Shown piece by piece: positions 8,437 through 17,249 of a DNA stretch of 64,000 bases. How positions within the stretch are numbered: position 1 is the first letter of the stretch; each line of letters opens with the position of its first letter. The stretch comes from Thiomicrorhabdus sp. Kp2. Its GTDB lineage: Bacteria > Pseudomonadota > Gammaproteobacteria > Thiomicrospirales > Thiomicrospiraceae. Where the stretch lies: the NCBI RefSeq assembly GCF_000478585.1, contig NZ_ARWI01000001.1:2356001-2420000 (forward strand), given 5' to 3'. Made by a program: the position numbers and the translations under genes. Below the pieces are notes generated by a model. That model saw only the letters and a program-made list of their open reading frames with translations. It was not told the origin of the DNA and ran no database searches.

Positions 8437-10917
8437 ATGTCAATTAAAACGAAGATGATTCTTGGAATCATTGGAACGCTTGTTTTATTGCTTTTGGGAA
8501 ACCTAGCAACGCAGTACCTTACTAATCAGACAAATAAAACCCTTTCAATTGTTATTGATGTCAATGGTGAAAAGTTGGCATTACTTAATCATCTTAAAAA
8601 CACCTCTGATAGACGAGAAATTCAACTCCTAAACTTAGTTCTCTTTGATGAAGATGAGGAGGGTTATGACGAAAAAATGGCAAAAGGCCGAGACGTTCTA
8701 AAAGAGACGGCGGACGACATATTTAAAATCTTTGAACGTTTAAATAAAATTGATTTAAATGCAGAAGAATCAAAAATATATGAAGAGTTAAAAGCAAACG
8801 TAGCGAGTGCAAACACTTCTTTTGGTAGTTTTATGACCGCAATTAATGAGGGTTTTAGGGATGAAGCGGTTGTTATTATGCAGGAAGAGTTTAGGCCAAA
8901 GTATCAATCTTTTGCTGATATTGTTGAGAAATTTAGAGATTATGAAATTACCCAAAACTCGCTAGCAATAGAGAATTTACACGCTGAACAGGAGCAAAGT
9001 TCCGTATACCTTTGGGGTGGTTTTGCTGTCATAGTTGTACTGTTTTCAATTATCGGTTTTTTGGTTATGCGCAGTTTGCTGAAGCCTATTACTGAGATGG
9101 AAAACACCATGCTTAAAATTGTTGAAACAGGTGAGTTGAAGCATCGTATCAAAGTGTATGGCAAGGATGAACTTGCAATTACTTCACAAGCAGTGAACGC
9201 TTTATTAGAAGATATTAGTCGTTCTGTTTTTTCCGTTAATGATGTTTTAAAAGATGTTTCAAAAGGTCAGTTTGACAGTGAAGTCTCCTTTGAATTAAAA
9301 GGGGATTTTATGCAAATGAAGAACGAAGTAAACAGCTCTGTGCACCAAATCCGTTCTGTCATGAATGTGATTGAAAAAACAGCGCAAAATTTCCGTGCAG
9401 GTGTTCTTGAGGTTGATAAAGATGACTCAATTCAGCTAGAAGGTAAGTTTGCGGATGTTCTATATGATTTAGAGCGTTCTGCGGTACTCATGAAATCGAG
9501 CGTTAACTCAATCGCTGAAACACTTAATTATCTATCGCATGGTGACTTCTCAGTAAGGTCAGAAGCAGATGTGCTTGGTGACTTTATTCCGTTAAAAGAG
9601 TCTTTAAACTTAACCTTAAATGATTTAGAAAGCTTTGTGGAAGAGGTGGCAAAAGTCCAAGCTTCTATTAGTGAAGGGGATCTGACTAAGATTGTAAGTG
9701 GAACCTATTCGGGGAAAATGGCGGTTTTAAAAGACTCATTGAATAGTTCAGTAAAAAATACGGCTGTGATGGTCGCGAAAGTCGAGGCGATAACGCAGTC
9801 CGTTGTGAGTGGTGTGCAGAATTTGGCTCAGGGTAACAGTGAGATTAGCAACCGAGTACAAGAGCAAGCCGCCGCTTTAGAAGAAACTTCAGCGTCAATG
9901 GAGGAGATGACAAGTGCGGTGCGTCAAAATGCAGATAACGCTTTTCAAGCCAAAGAAAAAACCACAGACGCTAGCCATCAGTTGGAAGCGGGTTTGGTGA
10001 CGATGCAAAAAGCACTTAACTCAATGTCGGAGATGTCAGCTGCGAGTCAGAAGATTAATGATATTACGACCTTAATTGATGGCATTGCTTTCCAGACAAA
10101 TCTATTGGCACTGAATGCGGCTGTAGAAGCAGCTCGTGCAGGAGAGCATGGACGAGGTTTTGCGGTTGTGGCAGGAGAGGTAAGGAATCTAGCAGGTAAA
10201 TCGGCAGAAGCGGCTGGTGAGATTAAACACCTAATAGAAAATAGTGTGAAAATCAGTGAAGAAAGTGGCTTGTATGTTGGTCAAACCAGTGAAGTCTTGA
10301 GTACAATCAATGCCACGATGCTTGAAGTGAGTGAGATGGTTGCGGACATCTCAGGAACCAGTGAAGAGCAAGCGAGAGGTGTTGAGCAGGTTAATAGTGC
10401 GGTAATGTCTATGGATGAGATGACACAGAAAAATGCCGCGATTGTGCAAACGGCCGCTGAATCAAGTAAAGCGCTACTAGACAATGCTGGTACCCTGCAA
10501 GAACAGGTGAGTTTATTTAATGTTGATAACGTGGTTTCACAGAGAATGGCTAAGTTAATCAACTCTAAAACGGCGAGTCAATTTGAGAAAATGATTGAGG
10601 CTCACTTGGCTTGGAAAGGTAAAATTCGCGCCTATGTTGAAGGTGTGGATATTGGTGTAACCTATGAGTCGGCGACTGACCATACCGCCTGTATCTTAGG
10701 CAAGTGGTACTATTCAGATGGTCAGGCCTTTATGCATATTCCTCAAATGGTTCAGCTAGGTGATGAGCATATGCAGATGCACCAAGGGATTAAAACGGTA
10801 ATGGATGCCAAGTCTATTAATGATATTGATACCGTTGAAGCTGGTCTTGCTGAGATTGATGTGCAGAGTGAAAAAGTGGTTGAACTGCTTTATCAGATAA
10901 TTGATCAGTTAGCTTAA
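8437..10917 (+). CDS. Methyl-accepting chemotaxis protein with C-terminal CZB (chemoreceptor zinc-binding) domain
   Basis: An 826-residue chemoreceptor. GGAG at 8428-8431 supports the ATG at 8437 over the GTG two codons earlier. TM1 is near residues 9-28, a helical periplasmic sensor follows, and TM2 is near 190-213. HAMP-like segments come next, then the signalling domain with [20 protein letters not shown] near 550. After the signalling helices a CZB domain runs from about 720 to the end, with His723, His749, Cys752 (CILGKWYY) and His778/His782 as likely zinc ligands. CZB domains are known to bind zinc with a 3His/1Cys set. The zinc importer genes lie directly downstream, which supports a zinc-related signal. 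Confidence 0.9.
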   Translation: MSIKTKMILGIIGTLVLLLLGNLATQYLTNQTNKTLSIVIDVNGEKLALLNHLKNTSDRREIQLLNLVLFDEDEEGYDEKMAKGRDVLKETADDIFKIFERLNKIDLNAEESKIYEELKANVASANTSFGSFMTAINEGFRDEAVVIMQEEFRPKYQSFADIVEKFRDYEITQNSLAIENLHAEQEQSSVYLWGGFAVIVVLFSIIGFLVMRSLLKPITEMENTMLKIVETGELKHRIKVYGKDELAITSQAVNALLEDISRSVFSVNDVLKDVSKGQFDSEVSFELKGDFMQMKNEVNSSVHQIRSVMNVIEKTAQNFRAGVLEVDKDDSIQLEGKFADVLYDLERSAVLMKSSVNSIAETLNYLSHGDFSVRSEADVLGDFIPLKESLNLTLNDLESFVEEVAKVQASISEGDLTKIVSGTYSGKMAVLKDSLNSSVKNTAVMVAKVEAITQSVVSGVQNLAQGNSEISNRVQEQAAALEETSASMEEMTSAVRQNADNAFQAKEKTTDASHQLEAGLVTMQKALNSMSEMSAASQKINDITTLIDGIAFQTNLLALNAAVEAARAGEHGRGFAVVAGEVRNLAGKSAEAAGEIKHLIENSVKISEESGLYVGQTSEVLSTINATMLEVSEMVADISGTSEEQARGVEQVNSAVMSMDEMTQKNAAIVQTAAESSKALLDNAGTLQEQVSLFNVDNVVSQRMAKLINSKTASQFEKMIEAHLAWKGKIRAYVEGVDIGVTYESATDHTACILGKWYYSDGQAFMHIPQMVQLGDEHMQMHQGIKTVMDAKSINDIDTVEAGLAEIDVQSEKVVELLYQIIDQLA

Positions 10918-10946
10918 AAGATAAGAAGCTTTAAATCAGGGTGAAT

Positions 10947-10977
10947 AAAAAATAGAGGCGATAGGCCTCTATTTTTT
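10947..10977 (+). terminator. Rho-independent terminator of the CZB chemoreceptor gene
   Basis: Arms at 10947-10959 and 10965-10977 (core AGAGGC / GCCTCT), a five-base loop, and a T-run on the right arm. Confidence 0.85.
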
Positions 10978-10986
10978 TATTTGAAG

Positions 10987-11114
10987 CCTTTGCACGAGTC
11001 AAAGCTCGGTAAAAAAAGCTAAACTTATCCAAGTTGTTGCTGAAAGATGCAGTGAATAGTGAGAAATTCACTGCGTTTTTCTTATTTTTGTCTCGAGCAA
11101 CACTCGTGCAAAGG
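10987..11114. repeat. 128-bp segment bounded by 13-bp perfect inverted repeats, with an internal hairpin
   Basis: CCTTTGCACGAGT at 10987-10999 is repeated in inverse at 11102-11114, and part of the adjacent sequence (GCTCG) also matches. Inside, a 9-bp hairpin (11049-11057 with 11066-11074) is followed by a T-rich run, resembling a terminator on the plus strand. It lies between the convergent chemoreceptor and znuB genes. It could be a small mobile element of MITE type, a small RNA, or a long foldback terminator. Confidence 0.55.
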
Positions 11115-11125
11115 TTTTATTTAAG

Positions 11126-11926
11126 TTAATTATTTTCTTGAGGCTTTAATAAAAGCAGTAGAAAAAGGATTGTGGCGGTCATCACAATAGAAGGACCAGT
11201 AGGTAGGTCTACTTGGTAAGAGACTAAAAGCCCTGAAATAATCGACAAGCAACCAATGATAATGCTGTATACCAGCATCTGTTCAGGTGAGTTTGATAGC
11301 CTTCTGGCTGCAGCTGCGGGAATAATTAATAAAGAAGTCACTAATAATACGCCCACAATTTTCATCGAGAGTGCGATCATAAAAGCTAACAATAAAACAA
11401 AAAGAAGCTGAACTCTTTTGACGTTTACCCCTTCAACTTGTGCAAGTTCTGGATTAAGTGTGACATTGAGTAATGCCTGCCAATGTTGTGCATAAAATAA
11501 GAGTATTAGAAGACTGGTTAAGAATATTAAGCCTAAGTCGATTTCATTGATGCTTAAAATGTCGCCAAATAAATAGGCCATTAAATCTACTTGAATATTG
11601 TCTTGTAAACTAATCAAGATGAGTCCAAATGCCAAACTGCTGTGTGCAAGTATGCCTAATAAGGTGTCTGACGACAGTTGTTTAAAATGGCTTAGCCAAA
11701 ATATCATTGCCGCCACGAGCATTGAAATAACAATGACACTAAGTGTTAAATCCATTTCTAGAAAAAGACCAATACTAATACCAAGTAGCGCAGAATGCGC
11801 TAGGGTTGCGCCAAAGTAGGATTGGCGTTGCCAAACCATAAAAACGCCTAAAGGTGCAGAGATAATCGCTAGGCCAATACCACCAATAAGTGCATAGAAC
11901 ATGAAGTCAGGTAGCCAGTTCATCAT
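11126..11926 (-). CDS. znuB: Zinc ABC transporter, permease
   Basis: A 266-residue polytopic membrane protein of the ABC-3 permease family, with about eight hydrophobic segments. Visible family features include the GPSIVM stretch near the C-terminus and the GVLLVTSLLIIPAAAAR segment. It forms the transmembrane channel for Zn2+ with ZnuC as ATPase and ZnuA as periplasmic binding protein. Its start overlaps the znuC stop by four bases (ATGA), so the two are translationally coupled. Manganese or iron transport by a related system cannot be fully excluded, but the His-rich partners favour zinc. Confidence 0.92.
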   Translation of the reverse strand: MMNWLPDFMFYALIGGIGLAIISAPLGVFMVWQRQSYFGATLAHSALLGISIGLFLEMDLTLSVIVISMLVAAMIFWLSHFKQLSSDTLLGILAHSSLAFGLILISLQDNIQVDLMAYLFGDILSINEIDLGLIFLTSLLILLFYAQHWQALLNVTLNPELAQVEGVNVKRVQLLFVLLLAFMIALSMKIVGVLLVTSLLIIPAAAARRLSNSPEQMLVYSIIIGCLSIISGLLVSYQVDLPTGPSIVMTATILFLLLLLKPQENN

Positions 11927-12786
11927 AATGTTTTTCCATTGTTATTAGGCTCAGACTTTGCCGTAAGAGCAGTTTCTTGTTCATTATGATGGTGGTGGCC
12001 ATGAGTATGGTCGCAAGCATCATTATTATGATGATGTTCATAAAAGGCTAAGCTTTCAGAGAGATCACCGAATAGAGCCTGAAATTCTGATGATTTACTC
12101 ACGTTCTGTGGGTGTCCTGTGCAACACATATGTTGGTTTAGGCAGAGTACTTCATCGGTGTGTTTCATTACGATGTGTAGGTCGTGACTGACCATTAAAA
12201 TACCGCAGCCATACTCATGTCTAATTTTATTAATATAGTCGTAGATTTCAGTCTGCCCTTGCAAATCAACACCTTGGACAGGTTCGTCTAGTACTAATAA
12301 GTTGGGCTTTCTAATCAATGCACGAGCGAGTAGAATGCGCTGCATTTCTCCACCAGAGACTTTTTGGATAGGTTGATTTAATAGTTCGTTGATATCTAGA
12401 TCATGGGTGGTTTTTTCGATCAGTGTGTTAGAATGCGTGGCCTGAAAACGACCTCGAACAAGACTCTTTAAAAAATGGGTTTGTGGCAAGCCTAACTCTA
12501 AAAAGCGTTTAACGGTCATTGGTAGCGTTGGGTCAATTTGGATTTTTTGTGGCATAAAACCAATTTGTAAATTTGCTTGGCGAGTGACTAATCCTTGAGA
12601 TGGCTTGATTAAGCCAAGTAAAATTTTAAGTAAAGTCGATTTTCCTGCGCCATTAGGCCCAATTAACGTCACAATCTCTTTAGGAAAAATTTGTAACGAG
12701 ATTTGCTGTAAAACGCTGTTAGAACCAAACTGATGGGAGATGTTCTCTGCTTTAATCAGTGGTTTTTGGTTTTGTGAGAACTGCAC
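11923..12786 (-). CDS. znuC: Zinc ABC transporter, ATP-binding protein with His-rich tail
   Basis: A 287-residue ABC ATPase. Walker A GPNGAGKST is at residues 43-51, the signature SGGEMQR follows near 140, and Walker B LLVLDEP is near 165. The C-terminal tail holds a cluster of histidines (HHHNN... and HTHGHHHH, about residues 250-268). Such a tail is seen in some ZnuC proteins and may bind or sense zinc. It is first in the minus-strand znuCB operon, divergent from znuA across a 107-bp gap. Confidence 0.93.
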   Translation of the reverse strand: MQFSQNQKPLIKAENISHQFGSNSVLQQISLQIFPKEIVTLIGPNGAGKSTLLKILLGLIKPSQGLVTRQANLQIGFMPQKIQIDPTLPMTVKRFLELGLPQTHFLKSLVRGRFQATHSNTLIEKTTHDLDINELLNQPIQKVSGGEMQRILLARALIRKPNLLVLDEPVQGVDLQGQTEIYDYINKIRHEYGCGILMVSHDLHIVMKHTDEVLCLNQHMCCTGHPQNVSKSSEFQALFGDLSESLAFYEHHHNNDACDHTHGHHHHNEQETALTAKSEPNNNGKTL

Positions 12787-12830
12787 GATGACGAGAGCCT
12801 TTAATTATTGGGTAACACAGAGTGCGAATA

Positions 12831-12841
12831 ATATAGTATAT
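12831..12841. promoter_or_regulatory. Possible Zur operator between znuC and znuA
   Basis: ATATAGTATAT is an odd-centred perfect palindrome containing the TATANTATA core of enterobacterial Zur sites. It lies in the divergent znuCB/znuA promoter region, where Zur would be expected. The outer arms of the consensus are not conserved and the DNA is AT-rich, so this is a weak call. Confidence 0.35.
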
Positions 12842-12893
12842 AGCCTTAATTTAGCTTATATGAGCTTTAAAAGGATAAGGATGAATTAATGTT

Positions 12894-13964
12894 ATGAATA
12901 TTTTATCGAGTTTGAATCATAAAGTATTAAAAGAAGTACGAAAAGAATTAAAACGGCTTCTATTTGGAGAAAAAAGGCGTTTGGATTTATTTAAATCTTA
13001 TTCCTCTCTGATGGCTTTTTGTGCTCTGCCTTTATTGGGCTTCTCTCATTCAAGTTATGCAATTAATATTTCAACCTCAATTCCTCCTTTAGCAGGGATG
13101 ATTGCTCCTTTGCTCTCTGAAGAGGATCATTTGGAAGTAATTCTAAAACCTGGAGCAAGTCCGCATGGTTTTCAATTGAAACCTTCAGACCTAAAAACGC
13201 TTCAACAAAGTGATTTAGTTCTATGGGTGGGAAGTCCTGTTGATAGTTGGATGCAGAAACCATTATCTAATCTTAAAGGCAATGAATTATCTATACAGGC
13301 TTTGGTTGGTATTGAAGAGTTACCCATTAGACAGGGTGGTTTGTGGGAGAAAAAAGGGCATCAACATAAGCACTCTGAACATGCCGATGAACACGAAGAG
13401 CACGAACATGAAATTAGGATGGATGGTCACCTATGGGTGTCTGTTCATAATGCTCAGCGTTTAGTTCTAGCAGTGTCGAAACAGTTACAGTTATTGAAGC
13501 CTGAACAAGCTGGAGCCATAGAGCAAAGAACCCAGGCCTGGTTGTTACAATTGGCAGATACAGATCGACAAATCGTTAACCAACTACAACCCGTAAAAGA
13601 AGTTCCGTTTATGGTTTTGCATGACGCTTTTCAATATTTTGAACATCGTTATGACTTGAACGGTATTGGCTCTATCCAATTGAACCCATCTGTGTCACCA
13701 AGTCTTAAACGTGTGGCGGAATTGCGCGAAAAAATTAAGCAAGGTGATGTGCGTTGTGTGTTTAAAGAACCGCAATTTCCTGCCAAAAGAGTGTTGGCCG
13801 TAACCAAGGGGCTAGATGTGCAGGTGGGAAGTCTTGACCCAATTGGATTAGTTTCCAAAGATTATCAACAAAAAAATGATGCCGACTACTTGCCATATGA
13901 CGTTTTTCTTAAGCAGTTGGCGAATCAATTTTATGATTGTTTAGCGCGTCCATCAGCCCAATAA
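12894..13964 (+). CDS. znuA: Zinc ABC transporter, periplasmic zinc-binding protein
   Basis: ZnuA captures Zn2+ in the periplasm and hands it to ZnuBC. The protein has 356 residues with an unusually long N-region before the signal segment (hydrophobic core about residues 38-52, ending near SSYA). An AAGGATAAGGA sequence supports the ATG at 12894, but the ATG at 13011 would give a normal signal peptide and is an alternative. Family features are SIPPLAGMI, the zinc-ligand His in GASPHGF, a His/Glu-rich flexible loop near residues 152-174 and HLWVSVHNA. The P-loop gene follows 18 bp later. Confidence 0.92.
   Translation: MNILSSLNHKVLKEVRKELKRLLFGEKRRLDLFKSYSSLMAFCALPLLGFSHSSYAINISTSIPPLAGMIAPLLSEEDHLEVILKPGASPHGFQLKPSDLKTLQQSDLVLWVGSPVDSWMQKPLSNLKGNELSIQALVGIEELPIRQGGLWEKKGHQHKHSEHADEHEEHEHEIRMDGHLWVSVHNAQRLVLAVSKQLQLLKPEQAGAIEQRTQAWLLQLADTDRQIVNQLQPVKEVPFMVLHDAFQYFEHRYDLNGIGSIQLNPSVSPSLKRVAELREKIKQGDVRCVFKEPQFPAKRVLAVTKGLDVQVGSLDPIGLVSKDYQQKNDADYLPYDVFLKQLANQFYDCLARPSAQ
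13532..13542. repeat. CCAGGCCTGGT palindrome inside znuA
   Basis: Ten-bp core plus T, preceded by C. The frame gives Thr-Gln-Ala-Trp-Leu. Confidence 0.9.
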
Positions 13965-13982
13965 AATAAAGATTGATTCAGA

Positions 13983-14780
13983 ATGAATACACTTGAATCT
14001 CAAAATATTTTACTCATCGGTTTACCTGGTTCAGGTAAAAGCCGTGTAGCAGAGAGATTAAATAATCAGTTTGCTTGTTCAAAACTCACCGATGCGGATT
14101 TAATTCTAGAAAATCACCAAATTGAATTTACCAGGCCTGGATGTTTTGAGTGGCAAGATTTTATAAAAATGCCTAGTAACCATTCATCGTATGCGGTTTG
14201 GTGTGTGGTTGATATTCGCTCAATATTGCCAGGTGATGATTCTGCTTGGCTAAATACTCAACTACAGCGTTTATTAAAAATATCTGATGGCATCGTGTTT
14301 ACTTTCAGTGAAGAGAGTTCCCTAGATGACCAGGCCTGGTGGGGTAAATGGGTTGTACAGAATAGGCCAGAGAATTCATCCTTGCCTGTTGTGCGTATGT
14401 TAAATCATGCCTTGCCAGAAAGCTTTAACGGCTTTACTAAAACAAATGACACCCAAGCGAGCTCATTAGAAGCTCGGGGGAGTGTCAAGAATGTATCCGA
14501 AAAAATAGAATGTTTTCACTTTAAGTTAGAACGGATTGTGTTGGATCATCTGCTTATGGTGTTGGATAACGCTCGACAGAACTTAGGCATGAATATTACC
14601 CGAGTGGTAGGAACGTTAAAAACACTAGAGTATCAAAATCTAGTCACGATAGAGGGAACCCCGTATCGTTGGGATACCTTTGCGGCAGAGTCCGATGACC
14701 AACTTGGCCAGTTAACAATTAGTGGTGTAAACCTTGAGAAAGCTTGGTTGTCAGAAATGATTCAGGCTTGTAAGGCTTGA
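13983..14780 (+). CDS. P-loop protein with CobW-C-like tail, probably linked to zinc uptake
   Basis: I do not recognise this 265-residue protein with certainty. A Walker A motif GLPGSGKS lies at residues 13-20. The last 65 residues (VVGTLKTLEYQNLVTIEG, ... LTISGVNLEKAWLSEMIQAC) resemble the C-terminal domain of CobW/COG0523 metallochaperones. The CxCC metal motif of those GTPases is absent and the middle is poorly conserved. Cotranscription with znuA (18-bp gap) suggests a role in zinc allocation. Two copies of the genome-wide palindrome lie inside the gene, encoding TRPG and DQAW. A terminator follows. Confidence 0.5.
   Translation: MNTLESQNILLIGLPGSGKSRVAERLNNQFACSKLTDADLILENHQIEFTRPGCFEWQDFIKMPSNHSSYAVWCVVDIRSILPGDDSAWLNTQLQRLLKISDGIVFTFSEESSLDDQAWWGKWVVQNRPENSSLPVVRMLNHALPESFNGFTKTNDTQASSLEARGSVKNVSEKIECFHFKLERIVLDHLLMVLDNARQNLGMNITRVVGTLKTLEYQNLVTIEGTPYRWDTFAAESDDQLGQLTISGVNLEKAWLSEMIQACKA
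14130..14141. repeat. ACCAGGCCTGGA palindrome inside the P-loop gene
   Basis: Eleven of twelve bases match; the frame gives Thr-Arg-Pro-Gly. Confidence 0.9.
14329..14340. repeat. ACCAGGCCTGGT palindrome inside the P-loop gene
   Basis: Exact copy 199 bp after the preceding one, in another frame (Asp-Gln-Ala-Trp). Confidence 0.95.
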
Positions 14781-14790
14781 GTTACTAAGT

Positions 14791-14815
14791 AAACGTCTGC
14801 GTGACGTTTGTTTTT
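14791..14815 (+). terminator. Rho-independent terminator of the znuA operon
   Basis: AAACGTC (14791-14797) pairs with GACGTTT (14803-14809) around a five-base loop, followed by GTTTTT. Confidence 0.8.
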
Positions 14816-14839
14816 AGGTTAGGCATGGACATTTCGATA

Positions 14840-14867
14840 ATAACCCACTAAAATACTCTGATATTAT
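14840..14867 (+). promoter_or_regulatory. Candidate IscR box overlapping the suf promoter
   Basis: The 25-bp box at 14840-14864 has the type-1 IscR-like layout ATA..CC.ACTA...TACTC.GATAT. A TATTAT -10 element starts at its 23rd base (14862-14867). The iscR promoter in this window (55059-55086) carries a similar box in the identical register over TATTAT. IscR binding is an inference from this likeness. Confidence 0.6.
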
Positions 14868-14886
14868 AATTAGGCGATTTAGAATA

Positions 14887-16401
14887 ATGGCTAACGCAGA
14901 AAAAATAACCGAACTACAACCAGAACATGGCTCTGATGAAAGTCAATATCAAGAGATAAATGACTTACTTTCTAAAAATCAGCACTACAAAGAGGGTTTT
15001 GTAACAACCACTAGCGTTGAAACCTTTGCAAAAGGGTTAAATGAAGAGGTTGTACGTGCGATTTCAGCAAAAAAGAATGAACCAGATTGGATGCTTGATT
15101 TCCGTTTAAAAGCCTTTGCTTACTGGAAAACACTTGAAGAACCTCATTGGGCTAAAGCCGAATATACGCCTTTAGATTATCAGGATTACAGCTACTATTC
15201 TGCTCCAGAGTGCGGTTCATGCGCAGGTACTTGCAGTACCGATGATGAGCAAAGTAATGAAATTGACCCTGAAGTGGCAAAAGCCTTTGCTGAATTGGGT
15301 GTGCCTATTACGGGGGATGATGCCAATGTAGCCGTTGATGCTATTTTTGACTCTATTTCTGTCTCAACGACCAAACGCGAAGATTTAGCTGAATTAGGTA
15401 TTATTTTCTGCTCCTTTTCTGAAGCTGTTCAAGATTATCCCGAGATGGTGCAGAAATATATCGGTACCGTTGTGCCTCATCACGACAATTACTTTGCCGC
15501 ACTTAACTCCGCGGTAGCCTCTGATGGAACCTTTGTTTATATACCTGAAGGGGTTCGTTGTCCGATTGATTTATCGACCTATTTCCGTATTAACGAAGCA
15601 AAAACTGGGCAGTTTGAACGTACTATCTTAATTGCCGATAAAGGCAGTTATGTTAGTTATTTGGAAGGCTGTTCAGCGCCAGTGCGTGACACCTATCAAT
15701 TGCATGCCGCTGTGGTGGAAGTCATTGTGCATGAAGACGCTGAAGTAAAATACTCTACAGTGCAAAACTGGTATCCTGGCGATGAAGATTGTGAAGGCGG
15801 TATTTTAAACTTCGTAACCAAACGCGGTATTTGCGAAGGTAAAAACTCAAAGCTTTCATGGACACAAGCTGAAACAGGTTCGGCCATTACTTGGAAATAT
15901 CCAAGTTGTATCTTAAAGGGCGATAACTCGATTGGTGAATTCTACTCGGTTGCTTTAACCAACCGCAGACAGCAAGCCGACACCGGTACAAAAATGATTC
16001 ACATCGGTAAAAACACTCGAAGCACGATTATCTCTAAAGGGTTATCTGCGGGTAAAAGTGATAACACCTATCGTGGTCTAGTTAAAATTTTACCGAGTGC
16101 GGAAGGCGCAAGAAACTTTACCCAGTGTGATTCTATGCTGATTGGTGATCAGTGTGGAGCGCATACGTTTCCTTACATTGAAGTTGAGAACCCAACCGCG
16201 CAAATTGAGCATGAAGCGACCACTTCACGTATTGGTGAAGACCAGTTGTTCTATTGCAAGCAACGTGGAATCAGTGAACAAGATGCCATTTCAATGATTG
16301 TAAATGGCTTCTGTAAGGAGGTCTTTAGCGAATTACCGCTGGAGTTTGCTCAAGAAGCTGAAGAGTTACTGGCAATCAGTTTAGAAGGGTCTGTTGGTTA
16401 A
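14887..16401 (+). CDS. sufB: Fe-S cluster assembly scaffold subunit SufB
   Basis: SufB, with SufC and SufD, forms the scaffold that builds Fe-S clusters from persulfide supplied by SufS. The 504-residue length is typical. A Cys-rich segment CGSCAGTC is near residue 110, followed by conserved SufB stretches such as [19 protein letters not shown] and [14 protein letters not shown], and [23 protein letters not shown] near the C-terminus. It heads a sufBCDS operon behind a probable IscR-controlled promoter. sufA, sufE and sufU are not in the operon. Confidence 0.96.
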   Translation: MANAEKITELQPEHGSDESQYQEINDLLSKNQHYKEGFVTTTSVETFAKGLNEEVVRAISAKKNEPDWMLDFRLKAFAYWKTLEEPHWAKAEYTPLDYQDYSYYSAPECGSCAGTCSTDDEQSNEIDPEVAKAFAELGVPITGDDANVAVDAIFDSISVSTTKREDLAELGIIFCSFSEAVQDYPEMVQKYIGTVVPHHDNYFAALNSAVASDGTFVYIPEGVRCPIDLSTYFRINEAKTGQFERTILIADKGSYVSYLEGCSAPVRDTYQLHAAVVEVIVHEDAEVKYSTVQNWYPGDEDCEGGILNFVTKRGICEGKNSKLSWTQAETGSAITWKYPSCILKGDNSIGEFYSVALTNRRQQADTGTKMIHIGKNTRSTIISKGLSAGKSDNTYRGLVKILPSAEGARNFTQCDSMLIGDQCGAHTFPYIEVENPTAQIEHEATTSRIGEDQLFYCKQRGISEQDAISMIVNGFCKEVFSELPLEFAQEAEELLAISLEGSVG

Positions 16402-16471
16402 ATTGCTGAAGGGCAAATCCAATATTGACAGAACATATTACAAGAATTCATAAATAGAAAGTATTGATACC

Positions 16472-17230
16472 ATGTTATTAAAAGTAGAAAACCTACAAGC
16501 AGAAATTGATGATAAGCAGATCTTAAAAGGCCTTAACCTAGAGGTTAAACCCGGTGAAGTGCACGCAATTATGGGGCCTAATGGGGCGGGTAAAAGTACG
16601 CTGGCTAATGTGCTATCTGGTCGTGATGATTACGAAGTGACGGCAGGTAGTGTTGAGTTTGATGGCGAAGACTTGCTTGAATTGGATGCTGAAGAACGAG
16701 CTCGTAAAGGGTTGTTTTTAGCTTTTCAGTACCCTGTAGAAATTCCTGGTGTGAGTAATAAGTTATTTATGCAAACCGCCTTAAATGCCATTCGTGAAGA
16801 GCGTGGTTTACCTGCATTAGACATGTTTGATTTTGATGAGTTTGCAAAAGCGAAAATCGACCTGTTGGATATGCGTGCCGATTTGCTAGAACGTTCTGTT
16901 AATGTTGGTTTCTCTGGTGGTGAGAAAAAACGTAATGATATTTTTCAGATGGCGTTATTAGAACCAAAGCTTTGTATTCTTGATGAGACCGATTCAGGTT
17001 TAGATATTGATGCTTTACGTGTTGTGGCGAATGGTGTGAATGCTCTGCGCTCTGAAGAGAGAAGTTTTATTGTTGTGACTCACTATCAACGTTTATTGGA
17101 TTACATTAAACCTGATCATGTTCACGTTCTTTATAACGGCCGAATCGTTAAATCAGGTGGTTTTGAGTTAGTTCATGAGCTTGAAGAGAATGGTTACGAC
17201 GACATCATTCAACAAAATCAAAACAATTAA
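16472..17230 (+). CDS. sufC: Fe-S cluster assembly ATPase SufC
   Basis: The cytoplasmic ABC-type ATPase of the SufBCD complex; ATP binding drives the conformational change that exposes the cluster site. It has 252 residues with Walker A GPNGAGKS at 35-42, the signature FSGGEKKR near 147-154 and the SufC-specific Walker B ending LDETDSGLDIDAL. It lies 70 bp after sufB and just before sufD. The neighbours and the non-canonical DETDSGLD motif distinguish it from transporters. Confidence 0.96.
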   Translation: MLLKVENLQAEIDDKQILKGLNLEVKPGEVHAIMGPNGAGKSTLANVLSGRDDYEVTAGSVEFDGEDLLELDAEERARKGLFLAFQYPVEIPGVSNKLFMQTALNAIREERGLPALDMFDFDEFAKAKIDLLDMRADLLERSVNVGFSGGEKKRNDIFQMALLEPKLCILDETDSGLDIDALRVVANGVNALRSEERSFIVVTHYQRLLDYIKPDHVHVLYNGRIVKSGGFELVHELEENGYDDIIQQNQNN

Positions 17231-17249
17231 AACGAGAGCGGATAATTAC

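Noticed and set aside
10729-10740. TCAGGCCTTT in the CZB chemoreceptor gene as a palindrome copy
   Set aside because: The right arm is lost after CCT, too short to separate from chance.
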